A stretch of 64,000 nt of DNA from Trichormus variabilis 0441 (GTDB lineage Bacteria > Cyanobacteriota > Cyanobacteriia > Cyanobacteriales > Nostocaceae), in the NCBI RefSeq assembly GCF_009856605.1, contig NZ_CP047242.1:5460501-5524500 (forward strand), given 5' to 3'. A program made the translations under genes and the position numbers. Shown here in pieces: positions 1 through 8,574 of this stretch (the first letter of the stretch is position 1; each line of letters begins with the position of its first letter). The notes beneath the pieces were generated by a model. It was not told the origin of the DNA and did not search any database. It was given only the letters and a program-made list of their open reading frames with translations.

Positions 1-300
1 ATTAAATATACATACATGAGTGTCGGAAATATCCGCTACAAATAAATCCTGTTCGTAAGGAAGAAAGGGGTTAAACTCTTTACCAGCAGATTTCTTCTCT
101 CGTTTTTTCTTGTCTGCATTTTTACGGTCAAGGTTAGATAAAATTCGTACCAAAAAATTAACCCCATCCTGCTCAACAAATTCAAATTCTGTGGGTATCG
201 ATAGCAACGCACCACAATTTAAAGCGTATTCCGTTTGTTTTTTTACCTGTTCCCACAATGTGTCTGGTTTTAACAAGATTTTTCCTTCAGTCCTAGTCAC
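1..300 (-). CDS. ATP adenylyltransferase (Ap4A phosphorylase), N-terminal part, cut by window edge
   Basis: Reading the minus strand from a GTG at 300 gives 100 uninterrupted codons running off the window edge. The translation contains the stretches KILLKPDTLW, SIPTEFEFVEQ, NFLVRILSNL and NPFLPYEQDLFVADIS, which I recognise as the N-terminus of cyanobacterial ATP adenylyltransferases (GAFIT/HIT superfamily; they phosphorolyse diadenosine tetraphosphate to ATP and ADP). The catalytic HIT-like histidine motif would lie in the missing C-terminal part. GTG is chosen because no in-frame ATG lies upstream and a GGAG sits 9 bases before it. The plus-strand reading frame over the same bases is a shadow. 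Confidence 0.85.
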   Translation of the reverse strand, partial: MTRTEGKILLKPDTLWEQVKKQTEYALNCGALLSIPTEFEFVEQDGVNFLVRILSNLDRKNADKKKREKKSAGKEFNPFLPYEQDLFVADISDTHVCIFN

Positions 301-358
301 CTTGCTTTACTCCGAATTCAATTTATTGCTTTCTCCGAGGAATTAAACACAAAACTTA

Positions 359-389
359 AAAACTCCACTCATAAACTGAGCGGAGTTTT
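359..389 (-). terminator. Hairpin terminator after the small membrane ORF
   Basis: AAAACTCC at 359-366 pairs with GGAGTTTT at 382-389, and CTCA at 368-371 with TGAG at 377-380. One mismatch separates the two stem parts and the loop is 5 bases. On the minus strand the stem is followed by TAAGTTTTG. It lies just downstream of the 436-540 ORF, which supports a transcript ending here. Confidence 0.55.
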
Positions 390-435
390 GTAAATTTTAT
401 TTGCCTAAATTGTTAATGTTTTAATTTGAAAACCT

Positions 436-540
436 TTAAAACACGCTCATGATCGTGATGATACTAGCACTGGTTAGAGCGATCAAACCACCCATCATTA
501 CATACTCACGTAATGGAGTCGGCAATTTGGTATTCTTCAT
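436..540 (-). CDS. Predicted 34-residue single-span membrane peptide
   Basis: The minus strand encodes a 34-residue peptide starting MKNTKLPTPLREYVMMGG. A polar basic N-terminus is followed by one hydrophobic span of about 17 residues (GLIALTSASIITIMSVF), so a single membrane helix is likely. AGGGA lies about 10 bases before the ATG, and a hairpin terminator (359-389) follows the stop codon. Small one-helix proteins of this size are common around cyanobacterial photosynthetic and respiratory complexes, but I do not recognise this one as any named subunit. Codon structure, Shine-Dalgarno sequence and terminator together make it more than a chance ORF. The plus-strand frame across it is probably spurious. 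Confidence 0.5.
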   Translation of the reverse strand: MKNTKLPTPLREYVMMGGLIALTSASIITIMSVF

Positions 541-913
541 TTTTGTAGAATCCCTTAATATAGCTGTTGTACTTAAAGATATCAGTTACCGTATAAATAA
601 CTATAAAAGCAGGTTAAAACTTAAAATAGCGTAAACCTTCTTAGTAAATGTGAGAGTAATTACTTAACAATTCATTGTTAAATAATTTTAGTTAGGCAAA
701 CTAAATGATTAGTAAATAATATTATTAATTTTTTATTAATAAAGTTTGGATATATAAAGGTGCAGCATTACACTGTTCTGGGAGCATATACCTTTAAAGT
801 AGTGATTTCCGTACAATATAATTACTTATATTCCCTCATATCCGAGCGAGTTGTGTGCCTTTTTGGTCTAAAATTAAGTTTAATCAAGGTAACAACATTT
901 AACGGAAACTCTC
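541..913. other. AT-rich intergenic region upstream of cysH
   Basis: This stretch is AT-rich and has no convincing coding frame. It should hold the cysH promoter and, on the other strand, that of the 34-residue peptide. I see no clear operator or RNA structure. Confidence 0.5.
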
Positions 914-1639
914 ATGACAGCTTCTACGGCATTTAAAACCCAAACAAACGAATTTAATTTAGATGAATTAAATCAACAGTTTGAAACTGCCACTCCTAAA
1001 GAAATTCTGGCATGGTCTATAGAGCATATCCCCACAGGGTTGGTACAAACTAGCGCCTTTAATGTGGATGACTTAGTAATTACCCATATCCTTTATAGTG
1101 AACTCAAGCAACCAGTACCTGTAATCTTTCTCGATACTCTGTTCCACTTTCAACAAACTCTAGAACTCGTTGCAAAAGCGAAAGAAATATACAACCTAGA
1201 TTTACAAACCTACAAAACTCCAGATGTAGACACCCGCGAAGCCTTTACTGCTAAATATGGCGAGGCGCTTTGGGATAAAGATATTACACAATTTCACCAA
1301 GTTACCAAAATTGAACCTCTACAACGGGGTTTAGATGAACTCAACACAGTTGCGTGGATTACTGGTCGTCGCCGTGATCAAGCAGTTACCCGCGCTAATA
1401 TGCCTGTATTTGAATTAGATGGCAAAGGTCGTTTGAAAGTAAATCCCCTAGCTACTTGGACACGTCAAGATAGTTGGGCTTACGTAGCCGAACATGGTGT
1501 GATTTACAACCCACTCCACGACCAAGGTTATCCCAGCATTGGCGATGAACCCATCACCACCAAAGTGGGCGAAGGCGAAGACGAACGCGCCGGACGCTGG
1601 AGAGGAAGCAATAAAACTGAATGTGGGATTCACATTTAG
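914..1639 (+). CDS. cysH: Phosphoadenosine phosphosulfate (PAPS) reductase
   Basis: This is the thioredoxin-dependent enzyme that reduces activated sulfate (PAPS) to sulfite in cytosolic sulfate assimilation. The 241-residue length is normal for the family. Visible motifs are TGRRRDQ near residue 150 (substrate-binding arginines) and the C-terminal ECGIH, whose cysteine is the catalytic nucleophile. That cysteine is the only one in the whole protein. The CC/CxxC set that ligates the 4Fe-4S cluster of APS reductases is therefore absent, so the substrate should be PAPS rather than APS. No other sulfate-assimilation gene is adjacent. The gene appears monocistronic, with a heptamer repeat separating it from the next gene. 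Confidence 0.93.
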   Translation: MTASTAFKTQTNEFNLDELNQQFETATPKEILAWSIEHIPTGLVQTSAFNVDDLVITHILYSELKQPVPVIFLDTLFHFQQTLELVAKAKEIYNLDLQTYKTPDVDTREAFTAKYGEALWDKDITQFHQVTKIEPLQRGLDELNTVAWITGRRRDQAVTRANMPVFELDGKGRLKVNPLATWTRQDSWAYVAEHGVIYNPLHDQGYPSIGDEPITTKVGEGEDERAGRWRGSNKTECGIHI

Positions 1640-1730
1640 TCAGTGGTCAGTAGTCCACAGTCCATAGTTCAACACAAAGATGTTAACTATTTAACAGTCA
1701 ATGGTTCAACGCTGAAAACAACCATTAATA

Positions 1731-1758
1731 TTGACTATTGACTATTGACTATTGACTA
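1731..1758 (+). repeat. Short tandem heptamer repeat (TTGACTA x4)
   Basis: Four perfect copies of TTGACTA lie just before the SbcD-like gene. Heptanucleotide tandem repeats (STRR) of this kind are established as typical of heterocystous cyanobacterial intergenic DNA. Confidence 0.9.
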
Positions 1759-1761
1759 ATC

Positions 1762-3000
1762 ATGATTAAAATCCTCCATCTCTCCGACATCCACATGGGA
1801 AGCGGTTTTTCTCACGGACGCATTAATAGCGCCACGGGATTAAATACGCGATTGGAGGATTTTGTCAATACTTTATCTGTGTGTATTGATCGGGCATTGG
1901 GAGATGCTGTAGATTTGGTCATATTTGGTGGTGATGCGTTTCCTGATGCTACGCCGCCGCCCTATGTGCAAGAAGCTTTTGCTAGTCAATTTCGTCGTTT
2001 AGTCGATGCTGAAATTCCGACGGTGTTGTTAGTGGGGAACCATGACCAACATTCCCAAGGACAAGGAGGCGCTAGTTTAAATATTTACCGCACTTTGGGA
2101 GTGCCGGGGTTTGTGGTTGGTGATAGGTTAATGACTCATCATATCCAAACTCGTAACGGCAAAGTGCAGGTGATTACTTTACCTTGGCTAACTCGTTCGA
2201 CACTGATGACGCGTCAAGAGACGGAAGGTTTGGGGTTGGCTGAAGTCAATCAACTATTAACAGAACGTCTGCAAGTGGTGATGGAAGGGGAAATTCGCCG
2301 TCTTGACCCTGATGTACCAACTGTGCTTTTAGCTCATTTGATGGCTGATAATGCGACGTTGGGGGCTGAACGCTATTTAGCTGTGGGTAAAGGTTTTACT
2401 CTACCTTTATCTTTGCTGACTCGTCCCTGTTTTGATTATGTGGCCTTGGGACACGTCCACCGTCATCAAAATTTGAATAAATCTAATAACCCGCCAGTGA
2501 TTTATCCGGGGAGTATTGAACGGGTAGATTTTAGCGAGGAGAAAGAGGATAAGGGTTATGTAATGATTGAACTGGAACGGGGTAATGTGGAGTGGGAGTT
2601 TTGTTCCTTACCCGTCCGGACTTTTCGTACCATAGAAGTGGATGTGTCAAAGGCAGATGATCCACAAGCTGCTATTGTGAAGGCGATCGCTAAACATGAT
2701 ATTCAAGATGCTGTCGTACGCCTAATCTACAAACTCCGTTCCGAACAAATGGATGTAATTGATAGCGCCTCCCTACATAACGCCTTGAGTTCTGCTCATA
2801 CTTACACCATTCAAGCAGAATTATTAAGTCAATTGGCTCGACCCCGCATCCCTGAATTGAGTGCGAGTAGCAGCATCGACCCAATGGAAGCATTAAAAAC
2901 TTACTTGCAGAATCGTGAAGACCTAAAAGACATATCAGCATCCATGTTAGAAGCAGCTGAAAAGCTACTAACTGATGATTTGGTAATGGGTAATTGGTAA
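1762..3000 (+). CDS. SbcD/Mre11-type DNA repair exonuclease (metallophosphoesterase)
   Basis: A calcineurin-like phosphoesterase of the SbcD/Mre11 family, expected to act on DNA ends as the nuclease half of an SbcCD complex. The metal-binding motifs are in the right order: LHLSDIHMG at the N-terminus (DxH), VIFGGDAFPD (GGD), LVGNHDQH (GNHD), AHLMADN and LGHVHRHQ (GHxH). The C-terminal 100 residues correspond to the capping/SbcC-binding part. The 412-residue length is typical. The partner ATPase SbcC is not in this window, so it must be encoded elsewhere or this is a stand-alone member. Confidence 0.85.
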   Translation: MIKILHLSDIHMGSGFSHGRINSATGLNTRLEDFVNTLSVCIDRALGDAVDLVIFGGDAFPDATPPPYVQEAFASQFRRLVDAEIPTVLLVGNHDQHSQGQGGASLNIYRTLGVPGFVVGDRLMTHHIQTRNGKVQVITLPWLTRSTLMTRQETEGLGLAEVNQLLTERLQVVMEGEIRRLDPDVPTVLLAHLMADNATLGAERYLAVGKGFTLPLSLLTRPCFDYVALGHVHRHQNLNKSNNPPVIYPGSIERVDFSEEKEDKGYVMIELERGNVEWEFCSLPVRTFRTIEVDVSKADDPQAAIVKAIAKHDIQDAVVRLIYKLRSEQMDVIDSASLHNALSSAHTYTIQAELLSQLARPRIPELSASSSIDPMEALKTYLQNREDLKDISASMLEAAEKLLTDDLVMGNW

Positions 3001-3118
3001 TTGCTCAAAAGTTCTCTTTTTGTATTAAAGGGGTTGAAAAATAGCAGACTGGGGATGAGCAGGTTTATCTTTATTTAAAGAAAGGCTAAATCCTGTATTT
3101 TTTCTCATTCAAGTCATA

Positions 3119-4564
3119 ATGGCGACTAGCAATTTTCTACCCGATCCCGAATCAGGTCAATCAATTAAGCCTGAGTCAGTTCAGAGAGTTAACTTGGTGA
3201 CTGTGTTTCGACTCGGACTCTTTCAAATGGGTCTGAGTATGATGTCAATTTTGACTCTGGGTGTACTGAACAGAGTCATGATTCAAGAAATAGCGATTCC
3301 GGCGACGTTGGTGGCGTTGGTTTTAGCGTTACCGGCCTTTGTCTCTCCTTCTCGCATTTGGTTCGGTCAGATTTCTGATGCCAAACCTTTGTGGGGTTAT
3401 CATCGCACAGCTTATGTTTGGGTGGGGGCGGCAATATTTGCGATCGCCTCTTTTTTAGCTGTGCAAGTAATTTGGCAGTTAAATAGTGTCGCCAATAGCT
3501 CTAGTGGTTGGGTGTGGACTACTGAAACTATCGGCTGGACATCACTTCTGGCTTTAATTTTTGCGGTATATGGTCTAGCGATTTGTGCTAGTGGTACGTC
3601 TTTTGCTGCTTTGTTGGTGGATATCTCCGAAGAAGATAACCGTTCTCAAGTGGTGGGGATTGTTTGGTCGATGTTGATGGTGGGAATTATTGTTGGGGCA
3701 ATTATCAGTTCTAGTTTGCTCAAACAATTAACCCCAGAAGCAAATGCAGTAACTTTGCAAGCCGCAGTCAACAGGCTATTTATGATAGTCCCAGCAATTG
3801 TGTTTGGGTTGTCGATTGTGGCAACGGTGGGTGTAGAGAAAAAGTATTCTCTTTATAAGAGCCGTTCCACTTTAGTGAACCGAGAAGATAGTATTACTCT
3901 CGCCGCAGCCTGGAAAATTTTGACAGCTAGTCCTCAAACTGCTTTGTTCTTCACTTTTTTGGTGGTGATGAGCATCAGTTTATTTATGCAAGACCCAGTT
4001 GTCGAACCTTATGCAGGTCAAGTGTTTAAGATGCCTTTGGCAGAAAGTACTAGACTAAATGTATTTTATGGCATAGGTATTTTAATCGCCTATGGTGTGA
4101 CCGGCTTTTTTGTTGTACCCCGTTTAGGTAAGCGGCGGACTGCCCGTTTGGGTTGTGTTCTGGTCGCATTCGCCGCCTTAATGTTGGGCGCATCAGGATT
4201 CTCAGCTAATCCCACCTTCTTGAAGTTTGGTTTGGTCATTTTTGGTTTAGCCACTGGTTTCTTAACAACGGCTGCAATTAGCTTGATGCTGGATTTAACA
4301 GTTGCAGAAACCGCCGGTACATTCATTGGGGCTTGGGGTTTGGCGCAATCCTTAGCTAGGGGATTAGCAGTAGTCATTGGTGGCGCAGTCCTGGACGTGA
4401 GTAAAAGACTGTTACCAACCTTAGAACTAGCCTACGCATCAGTATTTGTTTTGGAAGCGGTGGGTATGGTGCTGTCAATTTGGTTCCTGAACCGTGTGAA
4501 TGTGACAGAATTTCAAACTACTACCAAGCAAGCGATCGCTTCTGTTTTAGAAAGTGATTTATAG
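3119..4564 (+). CDS. BCD-family MFS transporter (PucC-like, chlorophyll-associated)
   Basis: A 481-residue integral membrane protein with about twelve hydrophobic spans. It resembles the BCD/PucC branch of the major facilitator superfamily, known for LhaA and PucC, which help deliver (bacterio)chlorophyll to antenna proteins. Typical stretches are the N-terminal RLGLFQMGLSMM, PSRIWFGQISDAKPLWGYHR and the later SLMLDLTVAETAGTFIGAWG. Cyanobacterial members are often annotated as bacteriochlorophyll synthase subunits, but they are transport or assembly proteins and not synthases. chlG lies about 7 kb away on the other strand, so there is no operon link. The ATG at 3119 immediately precedes the conserved part. 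Confidence 0.82.
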   Translation: MATSNFLPDPESGQSIKPESVQRVNLVTVFRLGLFQMGLSMMSILTLGVLNRVMIQEIAIPATLVALVLALPAFVSPSRIWFGQISDAKPLWGYHRTAYVWVGAAIFAIASFLAVQVIWQLNSVANSSSGWVWTTETIGWTSLLALIFAVYGLAICASGTSFAALLVDISEEDNRSQVVGIVWSMLMVGIIVGAIISSSLLKQLTPEANAVTLQAAVNRLFMIVPAIVFGLSIVATVGVEKKYSLYKSRSTLVNREDSITLAAAWKILTASPQTALFFTFLVVMSISLFMQDPVVEPYAGQVFKMPLAESTRLNVFYGIGILIAYGVTGFFVVPRLGKRRTARLGCVLVAFAALMLGASGFSANPTFLKFGLVIFGLATGFLTTAAISLMLDLTVAETAGTFIGAWGLAQSLARGLAVVIGGAVLDVSKRLLPTLELAYASVFVLEAVGMVLSIWFLNRVNVTEFQTTTKQAIASVLESDL

Positions 4565-4650
4565 CTGTTGTCAGTAGTGTTAAGACATCGATAGATTATA
4601 CAACCCAATCCCCAATCCCCAGCCATAGATTAGAACGTGAGAATTTATTG

Positions 4651-5457
4651 ATGAATGATTTTTGGACGACAATTCTCGATTTTGCCGAAACTACCACCAC
4701 CAGAGTGGGCGCGCGATTAATGCAGGATTTTGGGCAAGTGCAGGCTTTACAAAAAGCTGACGGTAGCTTGGTAACCCAAGCTGATAAATGGGCAGATCAA
4801 GAAATTCGAGATGCGATCGCCTCTACTTTTTCTGGTTACGGAATTTTAACTGAAGAAAGCGAACGCACATTTCCTGGGACAGAGTGGTGCTGGGTCATCG
4901 ATCCTTTAGATGGGACAACGAACTTTACACGGGGTATTCCCATCTGGTCGATTTCTCTGGCTTTGCTTTACCGAGGGACACCGATTTTTGGTTATGTTTA
5001 TGCGCCACCCCTCAATCAAGCTTTTCATGGTTTCTGGCCAGGTACATCTGGTTTAAGCACACCCTCTGGGGCATTTCTCAATCATCACCCAATTCATACC
5101 AGTAGTGACGCTCCCAGCAGCAATCACTTTTTTAACCTTTGTTCCCGCAGTTTAGCTGTTGTTCAGAACGGATTTCCCTGCAAAATTCGGATGCTGGGTG
5201 TAGCTAGTTACAACTTCCTTACGGTGGCGGCTGGCGCAACATTAGGAGGAATAGAAGCAACACCAAAAGTTTGGGACATAGCAGGCGCTTGGGTAATTGT
5301 CCAAGCTGCTGGTGGTAGCTGGGTTTCCCTCGACTCAGAACCATTTCCCTTATCAAATGGGGAAGATTATAGCGATCGCTCTTTCCCTACTCTCGTTGTT
5401 AGTCGTTCAGACTTAGTTACATTTTTTACACCTCTAATTAAAGATGTAAAAATTTAA
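4651..5457 (+). CDS. Inositol monophosphatase family protein
   Basis: A Mg2+-dependent sugar-phosphatase-type enzyme of 268 residues. Metal and substrate motifs are visible: GILTEESE (motif E), WVIDPLDGTTNFTRG (DPxDGTxN) and WDIAGAWVIVQAAGG (WDxAGA). Substrates in this superfamily include inositol phosphates, histidinol phosphate and PAP-type nucleotides, and the sequence alone does not choose between them. The ATG at 4651 is preferred over the TTG one codon upstream. A strong terminator follows the stop. Confidence 0.88.
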   Translation: MNDFWTTILDFAETTTTRVGARLMQDFGQVQALQKADGSLVTQADKWADQEIRDAIASTFSGYGILTEESERTFPGTEWCWVIDPLDGTTNFTRGIPIWSISLALLYRGTPIFGYVYAPPLNQAFHGFWPGTSGLSTPSGAFLNHHPIHTSSDAPSSNHFFNLCSRSLAVVQNGFPCKIRMLGVASYNFLTVAAGATLGGIEATPKVWDIAGAWVIVQAAGGSWVSLDSEPFPLSNGEDYSDRSFPTLVVSRSDLVTFFTPLIKDVKI

Positions 5458-5479
5458 CTCACTACATACTTTTTTATCA

Positions 5480-5525
5480 ACCCAGGTTGCCTGTAATCAC
5501 AAAAAATTTTACAGGCGACCTGGGT
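5480..5525 (+). terminator. Strong rho-independent terminator
   Basis: A 17-base stem (5480-5496 against 5509-5525, single mismatch) with a 12-base loop is followed by AATTTTTC. It lies 22 bases after the inositol phosphatase stop and isolates that gene from the paralogue pair downstream. Confidence 0.9.
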
Positions 5526-5738
5526 AATTTTTCTGGATATGAGATTTTTTCAACGTATATGTATTTATCAAGGTGATTGTATTTGACTAGTATCACAACT
5601 TAATCATGATGTTAATACACGATGCAGATACTTAAACTTTAAACAAATTAGGCACAGTCAAAGAAATATCAATCATCGACAGTGGTCATTGTTAAAGTCC
5701 TTGATACAAGTTTTTTCTAAATATTTTAATGAAGAGTT

Positions 5739-6290
5739 ATGTTATCTAACTTAGCTTTAATCCGCGAATTTATTACTCAATCCATCGCCAAGAAAGAAGT
5801 TCTATTAGCTAATTCTGCTTTGCAGGCACAAATGGTTTACAAAAGTAACCAATTAATTGCGAAGAAAGAAGGCATAATTGCCACCACACAACTGAACAGT
5901 AACCCATCTGATTTTCTCATAGCTTCGCCTTCATCTTATTGGGATATTATGAACGAGACATTAGCTGATTACAGCTATATATATACAGGGGAAGTTGATA
6001 AACTAGGCTTTTATAAATATCAACAATGTTCTGTACCTCAAGGCTACCAACTTCGATGCACAACATCTGTTAATTTGTGGCAAAATTGGTGGAAGTATCG
6101 GAAAACAGCTTTCACTTCAGGAATCCCTTTAGATATTTTAATTCGGACAAGAGATTCCTGGTACGGCATCAAAGATTTATTTATTAGTGATGGTTTGATT
6201 TATATTAAAACCTTAGTCAGTGAAATGACAGTTCATTCTAATGACCTAGTAATTTGGTTGAGTAAAAATGAGCTAGAATCTCAAGCTTAA
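5739..6290 (+). CDS. Uncharacterised protein, first copy of a tandem paralogue pair
   Basis: A 183-residue soluble protein I do not recognise. It aligns without gaps to the 6632-7195 product along almost its whole length, with about half of the positions identical by eye. Blocks kept in both copies are LLANS.LQAQ, SSYW, LW..WWKYRK, GIPLD.LIRTR.SWY, ISDGL.YIKTL and VHS.DLVIWLSK. The middle is rich in Trp and Tyr. No signal peptide, membrane span or metal motif is seen. It is preceded by about 280 bases containing the terminator of the upstream gene, so it likely has its own promoter. The function is unknown. Confidence 0.7.
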   Translation: MLSNLALIREFITQSIAKKEVLLANSALQAQMVYKSNQLIAKKEGIIATTQLNSNPSDFLIASPSSYWDIMNETLADYSYIYTGEVDKLGFYKYQQCSVPQGYQLRCTTSVNLWQNWWKYRKTAFTSGIPLDILIRTRDSWYGIKDLFISDGLIYIKTLVSEMTVHSNDLVIWLSKNELESQA

Positions 6291-6631
6291 ATCAATATAT
6301 TTTTAGCTTTTTTGATGCAGATTAACACTGTAGACGCTTCGGCTTTACGCAGGGTGGTTAGCGCGGAGGTACGCAGAGATTTTCTCATAAGAATTCGCTA
6401 TTTCTAAAATCATTCAGCGTATCTTCGTTTGGGATTTTAAATAGATTCATAGCTTAGATTAAAGCGTTGCGCGAATATATGTACAGCAGTCTATGAATAT
6501 AGTTTAAGAAGTGATTGGAGTATCGTGAAAGTTTTACCAATTTTGTAATAACTCATGGTTTTTTGATAATTGCTCACTTACAATTAGGTTACATCTTACA
6601 TAAAACATGGTGCATTCAATATAAATAAGCA
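6291..6631. other. Intergenic spacer between the paralogues
   Basis: About 340 bases with no credible coding frame. Around 6330-6380 there is a GC-richer patch (CGCTTCGGCTTTACGCAG and GCGCGGAGGTACGCAGAG) resembling dispersed repeat debris common in Nostoc genomes. The second paralogue probably has its own promoter here. Confidence 0.5.
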
Positions 6632-7195
6632 ATGTTATCTAATTTAGAGCTATTACAGCAGTTTGTTGCTCAATCTGTTCAAAAACAAGAAATTTTGTTA
6701 GCTAACAGCACTTTACAAGCTCAAACGGCTTATAAAATCAACCAAATTATAGCTAAAACCGAGGGGGTGATTGCTACCGCCCCACTCACTCATACACCCC
6801 TAGAATTCTCGGTTAAAGCAACTTCATCGTATTGGGAATTGATAAACGAGGTATTGGCTGAACATAACTACATTCTTACAGGAGAAATAGATAGTCGTAA
6901 TTGTTATAGATATCAATATTGCCAAATCCCCAAAGGTTACCAGATGCACTGTATGAAATCAGTTCATCTGTGGCGTTCTTGGTGGAAATATCGCAAAAAT
7001 ACAATGCAATTAGGAATTCCCTTGGATTTGCTGATTCGTACCCGCAATTCTTGGTATCCTGTTAGGGATTTAACTATCAGTGACGGACTGCTATATATCA
7101 AAACTTTAGGAAGTGAGATTGCTGTTCACTCTGATGACTTAGTCATTTGGTTAAGCAAAATTGAGCAGAAGTTTCCCAGTACTACTGAGATATAA
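6632..7195 (+). CDS. Uncharacterised protein, second copy of a tandem paralogue pair
   Basis: A 187-residue paralogue of the 5739-6290 product with the same start (MLSNL) and the same conserved Trp/Tyr blocks. The C-terminus is slightly longer. Its stop codon ends 2 bases before the ATG of the alcohol dehydrogenase gene, so the two are probably co-transcribed. The first copy is separated by its own long leader. The biological role is unknown, and coupling to the dehydrogenase is the only contextual hint. Confidence 0.7.
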   Translation: MLSNLELLQQFVAQSVQKQEILLANSTLQAQTAYKINQIIAKTEGVIATAPLTHTPLEFSVKATSSYWELINEVLAEHNYILTGEIDSRNCYRYQYCQIPKGYQMHCMKSVHLWRSWWKYRKNTMQLGIPLDLLIRTRNSWYPVRDLTISDGLLYIKTLGSEIAVHSDDLVIWLSKIEQKFPSTTEI

Positions 7196-7197
7196 AG

Positions 7198-8154
7198 ATG
7201 AAAGGACTCTGGCTAGAAAATAACCAGTTACAACTGCTTACAGATATTCCCATTCCAGAACCAGCGCCAGAAGAAGCGCTAGTTCGTGTTTTACGCGCAG
7301 GAATTTGTAACACTGACTTAGAATTGTTGAGAGGCTATTATCCCTACACAGGGATTCTAGGACATGAGTTTGTAGGAGTGGTAGAACAAGGGCCAGAAAA
7401 CCTACTTAATCAAAGAGTAGTGGGGGAAATTAATGCTGTCTGCGGCTATTGTCGTTTTTGTCGGCGAGGACAACCAACTCACTGTGAAAATCGGACTGTT
7501 TTGGGTATTGTAAATCGTCATGGGGCTTTTGCTGAGTACCTCTGCTTACCAGTCAAAAATCTCCATCCTGTACCCGAAAACGTAGCAACAGAGGTTGCAA
7601 CTTTTACCGAACCCTTGGCAGCAGCGCTAGAAATTCAACAACAGGTAATATTGAGTAAAGATGACCGTGTGCTAGTAGTCGGAGATGGCAAATTGGGACA
7701 ATTAGTAGCCCAAACACTAGCTTTAACTGGTTGTGAATTATTGGTTGTTGGTCGTCACCAAGAAAAACTCGCTAATTTAAAGGTAAGGGGTATTCAAACG
7801 GGTTTAGTTGATGCTGTCCAAGATAGAGCTTTTGATATTGTAGTTGAGTGTACTGGTAATCCAGAAGGATTTGCGATCGCTCGTCGGGCTTTGCGTCCCC
7901 GTGGTACTCTAGTCCTAAAAAGTACCTATGCTGGTAATCTCAGTCTTGATGCTTCTTCTTTAGTTGTAGACGAAATTACTCTCATCGGTTCTCGTTGTGG
8001 CTCTTTTCCCCCTGCACTGGAACTATTAGCTACAGGAAAAGTTGACGTAGAACCTCTGATTCATGCTCACTACCCACTCAGCCAAGGGCTTTTGGCTTTT
8101 GAGGAAGCCCAACGCCGAGGCGTGCTAAAGGTATTATTAGAGATTGGTAATTAG
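7198..8154 (+). CDS. Zinc-dependent alcohol dehydrogenase (MDR superfamily)
   Basis: A 318-residue medium-chain dehydrogenase. It has the catalytic zinc ligands in AGICNTDLEL (Cys) and LGHEFVG (His-Glu). The structural zinc lobe CGYCRFCRRGQPTHC carries four cysteines, and a Rossmann stretch VLVVGDGKLGQL is present. It is a little shorter than typical (about 340). Such enzymes oxidise alcohols or polyols, or threonine-like substrates, with NAD(P), and the substrate is not evident. It starts 2 bases after the upstream unknown gene, implying translational coupling. Confidence 0.88.
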   Translation: MKGLWLENNQLQLLTDIPIPEPAPEEALVRVLRAGICNTDLELLRGYYPYTGILGHEFVGVVEQGPENLLNQRVVGEINAVCGYCRFCRRGQPTHCENRTVLGIVNRHGAFAEYLCLPVKNLHPVPENVATEVATFTEPLAAALEIQQQVILSKDDRVLVVGDGKLGQLVAQTLALTGCELLVVGRHQEKLANLKVRGIQTGLVDAVQDRAFDIVVECTGNPEGFAIARRALRPRGTLVLKSTYAGNLSLDASSLVVDEITLIGSRCGSFPPALELLATGKVDVEPLIHAHYPLSQGLLAFEEAQRRGVLKVLLEIGN

Positions 8155-8172
8155 TTGTTTCCCCTGCCTACA

Positions 8173-8460
8173 CTAATATAAGTAAGGATTAGTCTTTGCT
8201 TGATAATCCATACAGTTGATGGCTTCTTCTGTGTTAGCACGGGATGGGTGTACAGTGCATTTCAGACGGTAGTCATCTGTAAAAAATTGGCAGCCAGAAC
8301 AGGGTATTTGGTGCATTTGTTTGGCTGCGTGGATACTATCTCTGGTTGCAGACCAAAGACTCCAAGCGATGAGAATCATCAAACCCCATGCACCGACAAA
8401 ACAAATTGGTACTAAAAACTTTTGAATCCCCAGAATGATCAATATAATTGCTTCCAACAC
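8173..8460 (-). CDS. Small membrane protein with C-terminal cysteine-rich domain
   Basis: A 95-residue protein with two hydrophobic stretches in the first 45 residues. A soluble tail follows with regularly placed cysteines: CSGCQFF, LKCTVHP and INCMDY. The four-cysteine arrangement (CxxC...C...C) could bind zinc or an iron-sulfur cluster, but no named family comes to mind. The coding strand is supported by the membrane/Cys-tail architecture, and the plus-strand frame over it looks like a shadow. It ends 18 bases from the convergent dehydrogenase gene. Confidence 0.65.
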   Translation of the reverse strand: MLEAIILIILGIQKFLVPICFVGAWGLMILIAWSLWSATRDSIHAAKQMHQIPCSGCQFFTDDYRLKCTVHPSRANTEEAINCMDYQAKTNPYLY

Positions 8461-8574
8461 GGCCAGTCCTGATAAAAGTGACGAGTTAGAAGTTATGTTA
8501 TCGCAATACGGAGTGTAGAGTTCTGAGTCCTAAGTATTATTCAATCTATTTTAAGTTCTGGCAGTTAGCTCATT

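Noticed and set aside
110..346. Plus-strand 78-codon frame at the left edge
   Set aside because: The opposite strand encodes a clear ATP adenylyltransferase N-terminus across the same bases, so this frame is a shadow.
449..634. Plus-strand 61-codon frame
   Set aside because: It overlaps the minus-strand small membrane ORF that has a Shine-Dalgarno and terminator, and its own sequence has no domain-like features.
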